Shown piece by piece: positions 28,278 to 37,766 of a stretch of 64,000 nt of DNA. The DNA lies in assembly GCF_000813985.1 (NCBI RefSeq), contig NZ_JWLJ01000004.1, positions 1-64,000 of the forward strand, read 5' to 3'. The stretch comes from Ruegeria sp. ANG-R (GTDB taxonomy: Bacteria; Pseudomonadota; Alphaproteobacteria; Rhodobacterales; Rhodobacteraceae). The position numbers and the translations under genes were made by a program. A model generated the notes under the pieces. It saw only the letters and a list, made by a program, of their open reading frames with translations, had not been told where the DNA came from and ran no database searches. How positions within the stretch are numbered: position 1 is the first letter of the stretch; the number at the start of each line of letters is the position of its first letter.

Positions 28278-29858
28278 TCAGTTCATCTCGAAGTACTTGA
28301 TCTTCGGCGAGTCTTCGGGCTCGACAATGGTGCCGACGCCCGATTTCATGCCCCAGTTCAACACCTGATGGTGGATCGGGATATAAAGCTGTTCATCCTG
28401 AACGACCTGCCAGATATCACCGATCTGCTGATCGCGCGCGGGCAGATCGGTCTCTGATGCCAGCGCGACGATCTTGGCGTCAAGCTCGGGGTTGGAATAG
28501 CGCGTGCCGTTCCACGAGCCGTATTTCTCACCCTTGGAATGAACAAGGAAGTTGAAGATATACTCTGAATCATAAGTCGGAACGCCCCAGCCCAGCATGT
28601 AGAAATCTGTTTCCAGATTGTTGATCAGCGGGAAATGTTGCGCTTTTGGCTTGGCGTCCAGATTCACTGTGATCCCGATCTGCGCCAGCATACCGACAGC
28701 CGCCTGGCAGATCGCCTCATCATTGATGTAGCGGTCGTTCGGGCAGTTCAGGGTCAGTGAGAAACCATCGGGATAGCCCGCCTCGGCCATCAGTGCCTTT
28801 GCGCCCTCGATGTCGGTTGAAGACGATGCATCCATATCCGCATCCCAGCCGTTCACGAAGGGCGGCGAAATCATGCCCGCAGGGGCCGACTGGCCACGCA
28901 TCACAACTTGCTGGATCGCATCGCGGTTGATTGCCTTGGACATGGCCTGACGCACGCGCACATCGGCCAACGGGTTCTTGCCGTCCACATTGTCCGAACT
29001 CAGATCGGCATCGCCCATGTTCATGCCAAAGAAGATCACCCGGTTCTGCGGCGCGGTGCGCACGTCGAGACCGTCGGTTCCGGCCACACGCGCAAGGTCC
29101 TGCACGGGAACGTCCTGAATGAAATCAACCTCACCCGATAGCAGCGCAGCAACGCGGGTCGCGGCGTTCTGGATCGGGGTATAGATGATCTCGGTCACTT
29201 GCAGCGGGAATTCGTCCTTACCCCAATAGTTCTCATTGGCCGCCAGAACCGTTTTCACATCTGGTTCGCGGCTGACCAGCTTGTAGGGGCCGGTGCCGTT
29301 GGCGTTCTTGGCCGCGAATGTGTCTTCGCCGCCCTCGTAATCCTGAACCTTGACCGCATTGTTTGCTTCCGCCCAGTCCTTATCCATCATGAACATGTTG
29401 GTCAGGTTGTTGGGCATGATCGGGTTCGGGCCATCCGTTTCGATCTCGACCGTGTACTTGTCGGGCGCGCGCACCTCTTTTACCGAGGCCAGCAGTTCCT
29501 TGTAATCGGAATCCGGTGTCATGGCGCGGTTCAGCGAGAAGACCACATCTTCGCTGTCAAACTCGGCGCCATCATGGAAGGTGACGCCTTCACGCAATTT
29601 GAACACCCAGACATTCGGGTTTTCCTCAGACGGCGCCCATTCAGTCGCCAGAGACGGAACCAGCGCGCCGGAATGATCACGCATGACCAGCGTCTCCATA
29701 ATCTGGTGCGCCATGGCCGACGTCGGGCCTTCGTTCTGTGCGTGCGGGTCCAGCGTCAGTGCGTCACCGGCACGCGCCCATCGCAGCGTCTCAGCAGAGG
29801 CACCCGCCGCGATCATCGCTGTAGCACTGGCGGCAAGCATCAAAGTTTTGAATGACAT
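28278..29858 (-). CDS. Peptide ABC transporter periplasmic binding protein (SBP_bac_5), copy 2
   Basis: A periplasmic binding protein of 526 residues. The frame opens upstream, but the ATG at 29858 follows GGGGAG and starts a clean signal peptide (MSFKTLMLAASATAMIAAG, ending ASA). Motifs are GDALTLDPHAQNEG, LREGVTFHDGAEFDSEDVVF and DFYMLGWGVPTYDSEYI. It is a paralogue of copy 1 downstream; two binding proteins on one permease set suggest two ligands or two affinity classes. It is first in the minus-strand importer operon and lies about 130 bp downstream of the LuxR-type gene, which may control it. Confidence 0.92.
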   Translation of the reverse strand: MSFKTLMLAASATAMIAAGASAETLRWARAGDALTLDPHAQNEGPTSAMAHQIMETLVMRDHSGALVPSLATEWAPSEENPNVWVFKLREGVTFHDGAEFDSEDVVFSLNRAMTPDSDYKELLASVKEVRAPDKYTVEIETDGPNPIMPNNLTNMFMMDKDWAEANNAVKVQDYEGGEDTFAAKNANGTGPYKLVSREPDVKTVLAANENYWGKDEFPLQVTEIIYTPIQNAATRVAALLSGEVDFIQDVPVQDLARVAGTDGLDVRTAPQNRVIFFGMNMGDADLSSDNVDGKNPLADVRVRQAMSKAINRDAIQQVVMRGQSAPAGMISPPFVNGWDADMDASSSTDIEGAKALMAEAGYPDGFSLTLNCPNDRYINDEAICQAAVGMLAQIGITVNLDAKPKAQHFPLINNLETDFYMLGWGVPTYDSEYIFNFLVHSKGEKYGSWNGTRYSNPELDAKIVALASETDLPARDQQIGDIWQVVQDEQLYIPIHHQVLNWGMKSGVGTIVEPEDSPKIKYFEMN

Positions 29859-29989
29859 AAGTCGTCTCCCCATTTTTGTTGTGACCGCATTTCCACGCGG
29901 TTGACCGGATTTCTCGGTCATCATGGGTCAGCATCATCCAGATCATTTTCCGAGTTGCAACACCCGAATGTTAGCGCCCTATCATCCTG

Positions 29990-30619
29990 TCAGCCCTGCT
30001 GAGCCTTCGACGAATAGTAATATGCGATGGCTTGTGCCCGGTTTTTAACCGAGAGTTTCTCGTAGATATTCGAGAGGTGGAATTTCACGGTGTTGGTAGA
30101 AATCTGCAACTCCTTGGACAATTCCCGGTTGGACATTCCCTTGGCCAGCGCCTCAAGGATCGCCAGTTCTTTGCGCGACAGGGTCTGCAGCGGGCTTTGC
30201 TGCACCGTGCGTACATCGATGAACGGGAAAACCATCTTGCCCTTGGCGACGTCGACGCAAGTTTCCAGCAGACCTTCAACCTCGCCCGAACGAGGGGCAA
30301 ACCCAGCCGCGCCCGCCTGCATGGCCAGCCGCGGGACGTCACCTGCCTCGTCGCCATATACCACAAAACGCGGTGCGTTATCCTGCTCACGCAGCACTTC
30401 GATCAGCTTGGCTGCACCCAGTGCGGGCAATTCCCACGACACGACGCAGACCTTTACGGGTACACGCATGACCGCGCCAAGGAACCCTTCGGCGGTTGCG
30501 GACGTCGCCACCAGCGAGAATCGCTTATCTCTTTCGAAGATTTCGGACATTGCTGACAAGACAAGTGGGTTATTGTTCGCGAGCATGATGTCGATCGGAG
30601 AGGATGTTATGTCGGACAT
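29990..30619 (-). CDS. LuxR/NarL-type regulator with degenerate receiver domain
   Basis: A DNA-binding regulator of 209 residues with a CheY-like N-terminal domain (8-120) and a C-terminal LuxR helix-turn-helix (about 147-205: LSRKELAILEALAKGMSN, ISTNTVKFHLSNIYEKL). The receiver lacks its chemistry: the acidic pair is replaced by Asn (LANNNPLV, N15/N16) and the phospho-acceptor aspartate position is Ser61 (VVSWELP). It therefore cannot be phosphorylated in the normal way and may respond to a ligand or be constitutively active. It lies between the importer operon and the divergent aminotransferase/mtk operon and probably controls one or both. Inverted repeats in the gap at 30647-30720 are candidate sites. 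Confidence 0.88.
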   Translation of the reverse strand: MSDITSSPIDIMLANNNPLVLSAMSEIFERDKRFSLVATSATAEGFLGAVMRVPVKVCVVSWELPALGAAKLIEVLREQDNAPRFVVYGDEAGDVPRLAMQAGAAGFAPRSGEVEGLLETCVDVAKGKMVFPFIDVRTVQQSPLQTLSRKELAILEALAKGMSNRELSKELQISTNTVKFHLSNIYEKLSVKNRAQAIAYYYSSKAQQG

Positions 30620-30646
30620 TGATTTTCCACCTGATTTATCTTCGAG

Positions 30647-30662
30647 CTACCCTGATGGGTAG
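30647..30662. promoter_or_regulatory. Inverted repeat, candidate LuxR-type operator 1
   Basis: CTACCC-TGAT-GGGTAG is a perfect inverted repeat with six-base arms, 28 bp upstream of the regulator start in the divergent promoter region. Its right arm recurs in the second repeat at 30699. Spacing and symmetry fit a dimeric helix-turn-helix protein; binding by the adjacent regulator is inferred. Confidence 0.5.
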
Positions 30663-30698
30663 GGATCATTCCAGTATACATCAGTATATTTGCCAGAA

Positions 30699-30720
30699 TG
30701 GGTAGTTTTTAACCTATCCA
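30699..30720. promoter_or_regulatory. Inverted repeat, candidate LuxR-type operator 2
   Basis: TGGGTAG and CTATCCA (six of seven positions complementary) flank eight AT-rich bases. The left arm repeats the GGGTAG arm of the first site. It lies about 120 bp before the aminotransferase ATG, near where its promoter should be. Confidence 0.4.
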
Positions 30721-30839
30721 AATAGTTATGCCATAGCAGTAGTAAGTTACGTTGCATCCTGACGCAAGGATCGGTTTTTCTTTTCGGTAACGCGACTGGT
30801 GGGGCGCATTAGGGACCCCATCGCCGAGGAGGATCGCAC

Positions 30840-32081
30840 ATGACTTTTCAAATCTATCCCACGCTCGAAATCCCCGAGACGTTGGCTGCAGGTCCCGGGC
30901 CGGGGAATACCGACGCCCGCGTTCTGCAGGCCTTTTCCAGCGCTGGTGTCGCCGACCACATGCAGGGCGATGTTCTGCGCGGCATGATCGAGTGCAAACA
31001 TATGCTGCGCGAAATCTGGGGCACCGATAACACCTACACCTTCGCGGTCGCCGGGACAGGTTGGAGTGGGCTGGATACGATGTTCTCGGCGGTCATGCCG
31101 GGTGACAAGGTCGTGGCGTTCGCTAATGGCACCTTCTCGGGCATCGACGCGCTGACTCTGCGGATCAAAGCTGCCACGCCGGAAGAGCACACGGCAAACC
31201 CGATGGACCCGCAAGCCGCAAGCGTCACCGTGATCGAGGTGCCCCACGGCCAGCCCGTCACCGGCGAGATGGTCGAAGAGGTTCTGGCCGTCCACAAACC
31301 GAAATGGGCCTTCATGGCACATTGGGAAACCGGTTCGGGCCGGGTAAATGACCTACGCGGCTTCTCGGATGCCTGTGAACGCCATGGCGCCATTGGCCTG
31401 ATCGACGCGGTGTCGTCACTGGGTGTCGCCGATTTCCGTATCGACGATTTTCCCGGTATCGCGGGTTGGGCCTCGTGCCCGCAAAAAGGCTTGTGTTGCC
31501 TGCCGCTGACCTATGCGCCGGTCAGCTTCTCGGCCGCTTATATCGACGCGTTGAAGACAACCGGGGCTTACAGCTACGTTCACAATCCCATTTTCGAAGC
31601 ACGTCATTGGGGTATTGTTGACGGGCAAGATGTTGAAAAAGGCACCTACCACCGAACCCATTCCGGCTATGCCGTCGCAGCCTTCCATGAGGCGCTGCGC
31701 CTCACTTTGCAGGAAGGGTTGGCCAAACGCGCGCATTCCTACAGAACGCATGAGGCGGTTCTGCGCGACGCGGTCACCGCGATGGGGTGTGAGGTCACAT
31801 CGGATATGCCGAGCCTCGTCGTGCTGAACCTGCCCCCCGAGTTGGCGGGTCGCGAAATGGAGCTGGTGCAGAACTGCCGCGCACGGGGGTTTGGCATCTG
31901 GCCAACGCTCAGCGCACCTGTGCAGGTCCGGATTGGCATCCTGAACCAACTGAACCATCGGTCGATCAGTCGCATCGTACACTTGTTTGCCGAGGCGGTC
32001 TGCGAGATGGGTGGCTCGGTGGACTTTGAAGCCATCGAAGCGTTGCTGGAAAGCCGCTACGGCACATCTATCGCTGCATAA
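30840..32081 (+). CDS. Class V aminotransferase, AGXT / serine-glyoxylate aminotransferase-like
   Basis: A PLP-dependent transaminase of 413 residues. The fold-I class V pattern is clear: [16 protein letters not shown] near the start, [10 protein letters not shown] for the cofactor phosphate, a DAVSSLG segment holding the ring aspartate, and SCPQKGLCC with the probable PLP lysine. It probably moves an amino group to glyoxylate or a similar small keto acid. GGAGG precedes the ATG by eight bases. It is first in an operon with malate-CoA ligase and a 2-hydroxyacid dehydrogenase, the same functional set as the sga, mtkA, mtkB, hpr genes of the serine cycle. The amino donor is unknown; it is not close to the aspartate-glyoxylate enzyme BhcA as I remember it. 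Confidence 0.85.
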   Translation: MTFQIYPTLEIPETLAAGPGPGNTDARVLQAFSSAGVADHMQGDVLRGMIECKHMLREIWGTDNTYTFAVAGTGWSGLDTMFSAVMPGDKVVAFANGTFSGIDALTLRIKAATPEEHTANPMDPQAASVTVIEVPHGQPVTGEMVEEVLAVHKPKWAFMAHWETGSGRVNDLRGFSDACERHGAIGLIDAVSSLGVADFRIDDFPGIAGWASCPQKGLCCLPLTYAPVSFSAAYIDALKTTGAYSYVHNPIFEARHWGIVDGQDVEKGTYHRTHSGYAVAAFHEALRLTLQEGLAKRAHSYRTHEAVLRDAVTAMGCEVTSDMPSLVVLNLPPELAGREMELVQNCRARGFGIWPTLSAPVQVRIGILNQLNHRSISRIVHLFAEAVCEMGGSVDFEAIEALLESRYGTSIAA

Positions 32082-32097
32082 ACGGGAGGAAATGCAG

Positions 32098-33294
32098 ATG
32101 GATATCCACGAATATCAGGCGAAAGAGCTTCTTTCGAATTTTGGCGTGGCAACCCCTTCCGGGGCCTTGGCCTACAGCCCGGAACAAGCGGCCTATCGGG
32201 CGCGCGAATTGGGCGGCGACAAATGGATCGTGAAGGCTCAGGTTCACGCCGGTGGCCGCGGCAAGGCCGGTGGTGTCAAGCTGTGCAACAGCGAGAACGA
32301 AATCCATGAAGCCTGTGATGAGATGTTCGGACGCAAGCTGGTAACGCATCAGACTGGTCCCGAGGGCAAGGGCATCTATCGTGTCTATGTAGAATCCGCC
32401 GTGCCCATTGATCGCGAAATCTATCTGGGCTTTGTCCTTGATCGGTCCAGTCAGCGGGTGATGATCGTGGCGTCTTCCGAAGGCGGGATGGAGATCGAGG
32501 ATATCTCGGCTGAGCGGCCTGACAGCATCGTTCGCTCCATCGTGGAACCCGCTGTGGGGCTGCAGGAGTTTCAGGCGCGCGAGATTGCCTTCAATCTGGG
32601 GATGGAGCCACGTCTGGTGCAACAGATGGTGCGCACGCTGCAGGGGTGTTACGCCGCTTTTAGCGAGTTGGATGCCACCATGGTCGAGATCAACCCGCTG
32701 GTCATTACCGGTGATGAACGGGTTCTGGCGCTGGACGCCAAGATGAGCTTTGACGACAACGCCTTGTTCCGTCATCCGCAGATCGCCGAGCTGCGCGACA
32801 AAAGCCAGGAAGACCCGCGCGAAAGCCGGGCCGCCGACCGGGGCCTGTCTTATGTCGGCCTAGAGGGTAATATCGGCTGCATCGTAAACGGGGCCGGTCT
32901 TGCCATGGCCACGATGGATACGATCAAGCTCGCCGGCGGTGAGCCTGCGAACTTTCTGGATATCGGCGGTGGCGCTTCGCCCGAACGTGTGGCCAAGGCG
33001 TTCCGTCTGGTTCTGTCGGACGACAATGTTCAAGCGGTGCTGGTCAACATCTTTGCCGGGATCAATCGCTGCGACTGGGTCGCCGAGGGCGTCGTTCAGG
33101 CGTTGCGCGAGTTAGAGATAGACCTGCCTGTGATCGTGCGTCTGGCTGGCACCAATGTCGAGGAAGGTCAGAAAATTCTCGCCAAATCGGGCCTGCCGAT
33201 CATCCGTGCAACAACCCTGATGGAAGCCGCCGAGCGCGCCGTCGGCGCATGGCGTAATGACTTGTCCCAAAACACCAAGATGAGGGCCGTGTAA
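32098..33294 (+). CDS. mtkA: Malate-CoA ligase beta subunit
   Basis: The ATP-grasp subunit, 398 residues, of the ADP-forming ligase that makes malyl-CoA from malate and CoA. It begins [12 protein letters not shown] and has [15 protein letters not shown] for nucleotide binding. The diagnostic segment [15 protein letters not shown] agrees with MtkA of methylotrophs rather than SucC, which has IFGGIVRCD at that place. [13 protein letters not shown] and [13 protein letters not shown] segments are also MtkA-like. The start at 32098 is the second of two ATGs and has GGAGG at eight bases; a longer upstream frame is not used. Its stop overlaps mtkB by one base. Confidence 0.88.
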   Translation: MDIHEYQAKELLSNFGVATPSGALAYSPEQAAYRARELGGDKWIVKAQVHAGGRGKAGGVKLCNSENEIHEACDEMFGRKLVTHQTGPEGKGIYRVYVESAVPIDREIYLGFVLDRSSQRVMIVASSEGGMEIEDISAERPDSIVRSIVEPAVGLQEFQAREIAFNLGMEPRLVQQMVRTLQGCYAAFSELDATMVEINPLVITGDERVLALDAKMSFDDNALFRHPQIAELRDKSQEDPRESRAADRGLSYVGLEGNIGCIVNGAGLAMATMDTIKLAGGEPANFLDIGGGASPERVAKAFRLVLSDDNVQAVLVNIFAGINRCDWVAEGVVQALRELEIDLPVIVRLAGTNVEEGQKILAKSGLPIIRATTLMEAAERAVGAWRNDLSQNTKMRAV

Positions 33295-34184
33295 TGAGCA
33301 TTCTTCTGGATCGCGACACCCGCGTTATCGTTCAGGGCATCACCGGACGCATGGCGCGTCTGCACACCAAGGATATGGTTGAATATGGCACCAATGTCGT
33401 TGGCGGCGTCGTTCCCGGCAAGGGTGGTGAGACCGTCGAAGGTGTGCCGGTCTTCGACACTGTCAAACAGGCGGTCGAGGCCACCGGTGCCGAAGCCAGT
33501 CTCGTCTTCGTGCCGCCCCCCTTCGCCGCGGATTCGATCATGGAGGCCGCCGATGCAGGTATCCGCTATTGCGTCTGCATCACCGACGGTATCCCGGCGC
33601 AGGACATGATCCGCGTCAAACGCTATATGTACCGCTATCCCAAGGACAAGCGCATGGTACTGACCGGCCCGAACTGCGCAGGAACCATCAGCCCCGGCAA
33701 GGCGCTGCTGGGGATCATGCCGGGGCATATCTACCTGCCCGGCAATGTCGGCATCATCGGTCGCTCTGGCACCTTAGGTTATGAGGCCGCCGCACAGCTG
33801 AAAGAGCGCGGTATCGGCGTCTCGACCAGCGTTGGAATCGGTGGCGATCCGATCAACGGGTCATCGTTCCGCGATATCCTCGAGCGGTTCGAACAGGACA
33901 AGGAGACCGAGGTCATCGCCATGATTGGAGAGATCGGAGGTCCGCAGGAGGCTGAGGCGGCGGAGTACATCCGCGATCATATCTCCAAGCCGGTCATTGC
34001 TTATGTTGCCGGTCTGACCGCGCCAAAGGGACGGACCATGGGTCATGCCGGTGCGATCATTTCGGCCTTCGGGGAGAGCGCGTCGGAAAAGGTGGAAATT
34101 CTTTCGGCGGCTGGCGTTACGGTTGCAGAAAACCCTGCGGTGATCGGCGAAACCATCGCCCGTGTCATGGGAAAGGCTGCGTGA
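33294..34184 (+). CDS. mtkB: Malate-CoA ligase alpha subunit
   Basis: The CoA-binding, phosphohistidine-carrying subunit of 296 residues. VQGITGRMARLHTKDM is the CoA-binding start, TGPNCAGTISPGKALLGIMP the loop typical of the family, and GHAGAIISAFG holds the phosphorylated histidine (near residue 249). It pairs with mtkA, with which it overlaps by one base (TAATG), giving equal production. Malyl-CoA made here would be split by a malyl-CoA lyase to glyoxylate and acetyl-CoA; such a lyase is not in the window but is common in this group as part of the ethylmalonyl-CoA route. Confidence 0.88.
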   Translation: MSILLDRDTRVIVQGITGRMARLHTKDMVEYGTNVVGGVVPGKGGETVEGVPVFDTVKQAVEATGAEASLVFVPPPFAADSIMEAADAGIRYCVCITDGIPAQDMIRVKRYMYRYPKDKRMVLTGPNCAGTISPGKALLGIMPGHIYLPGNVGIIGRSGTLGYEAAAQLKERGIGVSTSVGIGGDPINGSSFRDILERFEQDKETEVIAMIGEIGGPQEAEAAEYIRDHISKPVIAYVAGLTAPKGRTMGHAGAIISAFGESASEKVEILSAAGVTVAENPAVIGETIARVMGKAA

Positions 34185-35155
34185 TGGTCAAGCCGTCGGT
34201 CCTCGTTACCCGTCGCTGGCCTGCCGCCGTCGAGGCACAACTGGCCGAAGACTATGACACCGTGCTGAACACCGGGGACAAACCCATGTCCCCGGCTGAA
34301 ATCCGCGAGGCGCTGAAGCGTTATGATGCGGTGCTGCCCACGGTCACAGACACACTCAGTGCCGAGGCGCTGGATGTGCCTGCGGCCCAGACCAAGATCC
34401 TGGCCAATTACGGTGTCGGCTACAGCCATATCTGCGAACCCTCGGCCCGTGATCTGGGTATGACCGTGACCAATACGCCCGACGTTCTGTCCGAATGCAC
34501 CGCCGATCTGGCCATGACGCTGCTGCTGATGGTCGCCCGTCGCGCCGGTGAGGGTGAACGCGAGTTGCGGTCCGGTGGCTGGTCCGGTTGGCGGCCCACG
34601 CATCTGGTGGGCACCAAGGTCAGCGGCAAGACGCTGGGCATCGTTGGTTTTGGTCGTATCGGGCAGGAAATGGCCCGGCGCGCCCACCATGGTTTTGGAA
34701 TGAAAATTCTGGTGCAGAACCGCAGCACCGTCTCGCCCGAGATTCTGAAACAGTGCAACGCTGTTCAGGTCGATACCATCGACGCACTGTTGCCACACTG
34801 CGATTTCGTCTCGTTGCACTGCCCTGGGGGTCCTGCAAACCGGCACCTGATCAACGGCCGCCGCCTGGACCTGATGAAGCCCGGTGCGTTTTTGATCAAC
34901 ACGGCGCGCGGTGAAGTGATCGATGAGTTTGCCCTGATTCAGGCCCTCATGTTCGACACGATCGGCGGCGCCGCACTTGATGTGTTTGACGGCGAACCCC
35001 GGATCAGCACGGACCTTTTGCAATGCGACAATCTGGTGATGTTGCCTCACCTCGGGAGCGCAACAAGAGAGGCGCGCGAAGCCATGGGGTTCCGCGTATT
35101 GGACAACCTAAACGACTTTTTCAACGGGCGCACCCCGCGGGACCAAGTCATCTGA
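34184..35155 (+). CDS. D-2-hydroxyacid dehydrogenase (glyoxylate/hydroxypyruvate reductase-like)
   Basis: An NAD(P)-dependent reductase of 323 residues. The nucleotide site is GIVGFGRIGQEMA, and the catalytic triad is visible as Arg in NTARGEVID, Glu in DGEPR and His in LPHLGSAT. It would reduce glyoxylate or hydroxypyruvate. The start ATG overlaps the mtkB stop by one base (TGATG); an in-frame GTG three bases earlier is less likely. NYGVGYSHICEPSARDLG places it nearer the GhrB/glyoxylate reductase branch than the HprA of methylotrophs. Last gene of the operon. Confidence 0.88.
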   Translation: MVKPSVLVTRRWPAAVEAQLAEDYDTVLNTGDKPMSPAEIREALKRYDAVLPTVTDTLSAEALDVPAAQTKILANYGVGYSHICEPSARDLGMTVTNTPDVLSECTADLAMTLLLMVARRAGEGERELRSGGWSGWRPTHLVGTKVSGKTLGIVGFGRIGQEMARRAHHGFGMKILVQNRSTVSPEILKQCNAVQVDTIDALLPHCDFVSLHCPGGPANRHLINGRRLDLMKPGAFLINTARGEVIDEFALIQALMFDTIGGAALDVFDGEPRISTDLLQCDNLVMLPHLGSATREAREAMGFRVLDNLNDFFNGRTPRDQVI

Positions 35156-35291
35156 GGAAAGCGTAGGTCCGAGACCGCCAGCCATTCGTTGGGTGACATA
35201 ATCATTGTTCACAAGGTTTGCAGTAAGAATTGCAAGTCGTGTGGCGGCCCATCTTGTCGAAGCACTTCGTGTATGCGGCAGGCTGCACTGC

Positions 35292-37598
35292 CTATTGTTT
35301 GTTGAACGCATCCCGTAGTGCATCACCAAATGCGCTGTTCTGAGTGCTCTGGTCCGTGCGCCCGCGCCGTTGTTCCTTTGGCTTGGCTGGACGTTCCGGT
35401 TTGCCCTTGCCACGAAAGGTTTTGTCCTCACGGGCTGAAGCGCCGCCATCCTTGCGCATGGTCAGCCCGATGCGCTTGCGAGGGATGTCAACCTCGACAA
35501 CTCTTACTTTGACCACCTGACCGGTCTTGACCACCTCATGCGGGTCTTTCACGAAGCGGTCGGCCAACTGGCTGACATGAACCAAACCGTCCTGATGCAC
35601 GCCGATATCTACAAATGCACCGAAGGCCGCGACATTGGTAACGGTTCCCTCCAGAACCATGCCGGGTGTCAGATCCGAGATCTCTTCTACGCCGTCGGTA
35701 AACGAGGCTGTTTTGAAACTTGGGCGCGGGTCCCGGCCCGGCTTTTCCAGTTCGGCGAAGATATCCTGCACCGTGGGCAAGCCAAATGTGTCATTTACAA
35801 ACTGCTCTGCGCGCAGACCTTTCAGTGCACCGTCATGCCCCATGATGTGCCGGATATCGCGCCCACATGCTGCCACTACCCGGCGGGCGACATCGTAAGC
35901 CTCGGGGTGAACCGAGGAGGCGTCCAGCGGCTCTGAGCCGTCACGAATACGCAGGAAACCTGCGCACTGCTCAAAGGCGCGCGGACCGAGGCGGGCCACC
36001 TTCAGCAGATCTCTGCGTGACCCAAAGGCTCCGTTGATGTCGCGGTGGGTGACAATAGCCTCGGCCAGCCCGGGCCCCAGACCCGAAACGTGAGAGAGCA
36101 GGGGGGCCGAAGCGGTATTCAGGTCCACACCCACGGCGTTCACCACATCTTCGATCACCGATTCCAGCGATTGCGACAGGCGGTGTTGATCCACGTCATG
36201 CTGGTACTGGCCAACGCCGATGCTTTTGGGCTCGATCTTGACCAACTCGGCGAGCGGGTCCTGCAGTCGTCGGGCAATCGACACAGCGCCGCGCAGCGAG
36301 ACATCGAGATCAGGAAACTCGCGCGCGGCAAGCTCGGACGCGGAATAGACCGAGGCCCCGGCCTCGGACACAACCACCTTGGTCGGTGCTTTGACCGTCT
36401 TGGGCAGCAGAGAGAGCGTATCGGTCACCAGCCGCTCAGTTTCGCGGCTGGCGGTGCCGTTGCCAATGGCGATCAATTCGATCTTGTGCGAGGCGATAAG
36501 ATTCAGGATCGCCGCCTGCGCGCCGCGCAGATCATTTTTGGGCTGGAAGGGATAGAGCGTCTCGGTCGCAACCACCTTGCCCGTCGCATCCACCACCGCA
36601 GCTTTGACGCCCGTGCGAATGCCAGGGTCCAGACCCAGTGTCGCGCGTGCGCCCGCCGGAGCCGCAAACAACAGGTCTTTGAGGTTGCGCGAAAACACCT
36701 GTATCGCCTCTTCCTGCGCACGGCTGCGCAGGTCGGCCATCAGTTCGACCATCATCGACAGCGACAACTTGACCCGCCATGTCCAGCCCGCGACCTTGCG
36801 CAGCCAATTGTCGCCGGGGGTGTCGCTACGGGTATTCAGATGTGCCGCCACCATTGCTTCGGCCCGCGCCGCGCCCGCTTCGGGATCTGGCGCGATATCG
36901 AGCGTAACGATCCCTTCCTTTGACGCGCGCAACATCGCCAGCGCCCGATGAGATGGAGCTTTGGACCACAGCTCAGAATGATCAAAGTAATCGCTGAACT
37001 TGGCGCCTTCCTGTTCCTTGCCCTCGACAACCTTCGCGCTCAGCAGCGCCTCGCGTTGCATGAAACCGCGCAGCTCCCCCAGCAGCGCGGCATTCTCGGT
37101 CAACCGTTCAGTGATGATGTCACGCGCGCCATTCAGTGCCTCTTTGACGGCTGGAATGGCCTCGTTCAGATAACCCTCGGCCAGTGCTTCCGGCTCCGAC
37201 AGCCGGTCAGACAAAATGGCATCGGCCAACGGTTCCAATCCATTCTCGCGGGCGATCATCGCCTTGGTCCGGCGTTTTGGCTTGTAAGGCAGATAGATGT
37301 CTTCCAACTGCGCCTTGGTGTCGGCCTGGACAATCGATTTCACCAGATCGTCCGTCAGCTTTCCCTGATCTTTGATCGAGGTCAGAATCACCTCGCGTCG
37401 GGCCTCAAGCTCGCGCAGATAGGTCAGACGGTCGGACAGGGTACGCAATTGGGTGTCATCCAGCCCACCGGTCACTTCCTTGCGATAGCGGGCAACAAAG
37501 GGCACGGTCGCACCTTCATCCAACAACCTGACTGCTGCGCCGACCTGCTCGGGTCGCGCGTTGATCTCGGTGGCGATGGTGCGGGCGATACGGTCCAA
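35292..37598 (-). CDS. tex: Tex family RNA-binding transcription accessory protein
   Basis: A conserved cytoplasmic protein of 768 residues that binds nucleic acid and acts on transcription. Domain order is standard: N-terminal helical region, a YqgF/RuvC-like domain ([17 protein letters not shown]), helix-hairpin-helix motifs ([18 protein letters not shown]), and a C-terminal S1 domain ([20 protein letters not shown], about 630-705) with a basic tail. The start is a TTG at 37598, supported by GGAGG five bases before it; this gives the usual [11 protein letters not shown] beginning. It stands alone, divergent from the DUF4173 gene. Confidence 0.95.
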   Translation of the reverse strand: MDRIARTIATEINARPEQVGAAVRLLDEGATVPFVARYRKEVTGGLDDTQLRTLSDRLTYLRELEARREVILTSIKDQGKLTDDLVKSIVQADTKAQLEDIYLPYKPKRRTKAMIARENGLEPLADAILSDRLSEPEALAEGYLNEAIPAVKEALNGARDIITERLTENAALLGELRGFMQREALLSAKVVEGKEQEGAKFSDYFDHSELWSKAPSHRALAMLRASKEGIVTLDIAPDPEAGAARAEAMVAAHLNTRSDTPGDNWLRKVAGWTWRVKLSLSMMVELMADLRSRAQEEAIQVFSRNLKDLLFAAPAGARATLGLDPGIRTGVKAAVVDATGKVVATETLYPFQPKNDLRGAQAAILNLIASHKIELIAIGNGTASRETERLVTDTLSLLPKTVKAPTKVVVSEAGASVYSASELAAREFPDLDVSLRGAVSIARRLQDPLAELVKIEPKSIGVGQYQHDVDQHRLSQSLESVIEDVVNAVGVDLNTASAPLLSHVSGLGPGLAEAIVTHRDINGAFGSRRDLLKVARLGPRAFEQCAGFLRIRDGSEPLDASSVHPEAYDVARRVVAACGRDIRHIMGHDGALKGLRAEQFVNDTFGLPTVQDIFAELEKPGRDPRPSFKTASFTDGVEEISDLTPGMVLEGTVTNVAAFGAFVDIGVHQDGLVHVSQLADRFVKDPHEVVKTGQVVKVRVVEVDIPRKRIGLTMRKDGGASAREDKTFRGKGKPERPAKPKEQRRGRTDQSTQNSAFGDALRDAFNKQ

Positions 37599-37766
37599 AG
37601 GGGCCTCCTGACTAGCGGTTGGAAGATCGTCTTAGCCATCGGCACGCGCGAGGGAAAGAGGCGCGGGCCCGCGAATTTCGTCTCTGCACAAAAACTGCAC
37701 GACTGCTGCGCGGCGGTCTGCACTCGCGCGGGCCAGACAGGACCCGCAAAAACAAGGAGCAGCAGT

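Noticed and set aside
32098..34184. Succinyl-CoA synthetase (sucC, sucD)
   Set aside because: Segments such as [15 protein letters not shown] and the linked aminotransferase and hydroxyacid dehydrogenase agree with malate-CoA ligase instead.
36948..37766. Upstream extension of the DUF4173 reading frame
   Set aside because: It lies opposite the tex coding sequence and has no family similarity; the start at 37767 has a good ribosome site.
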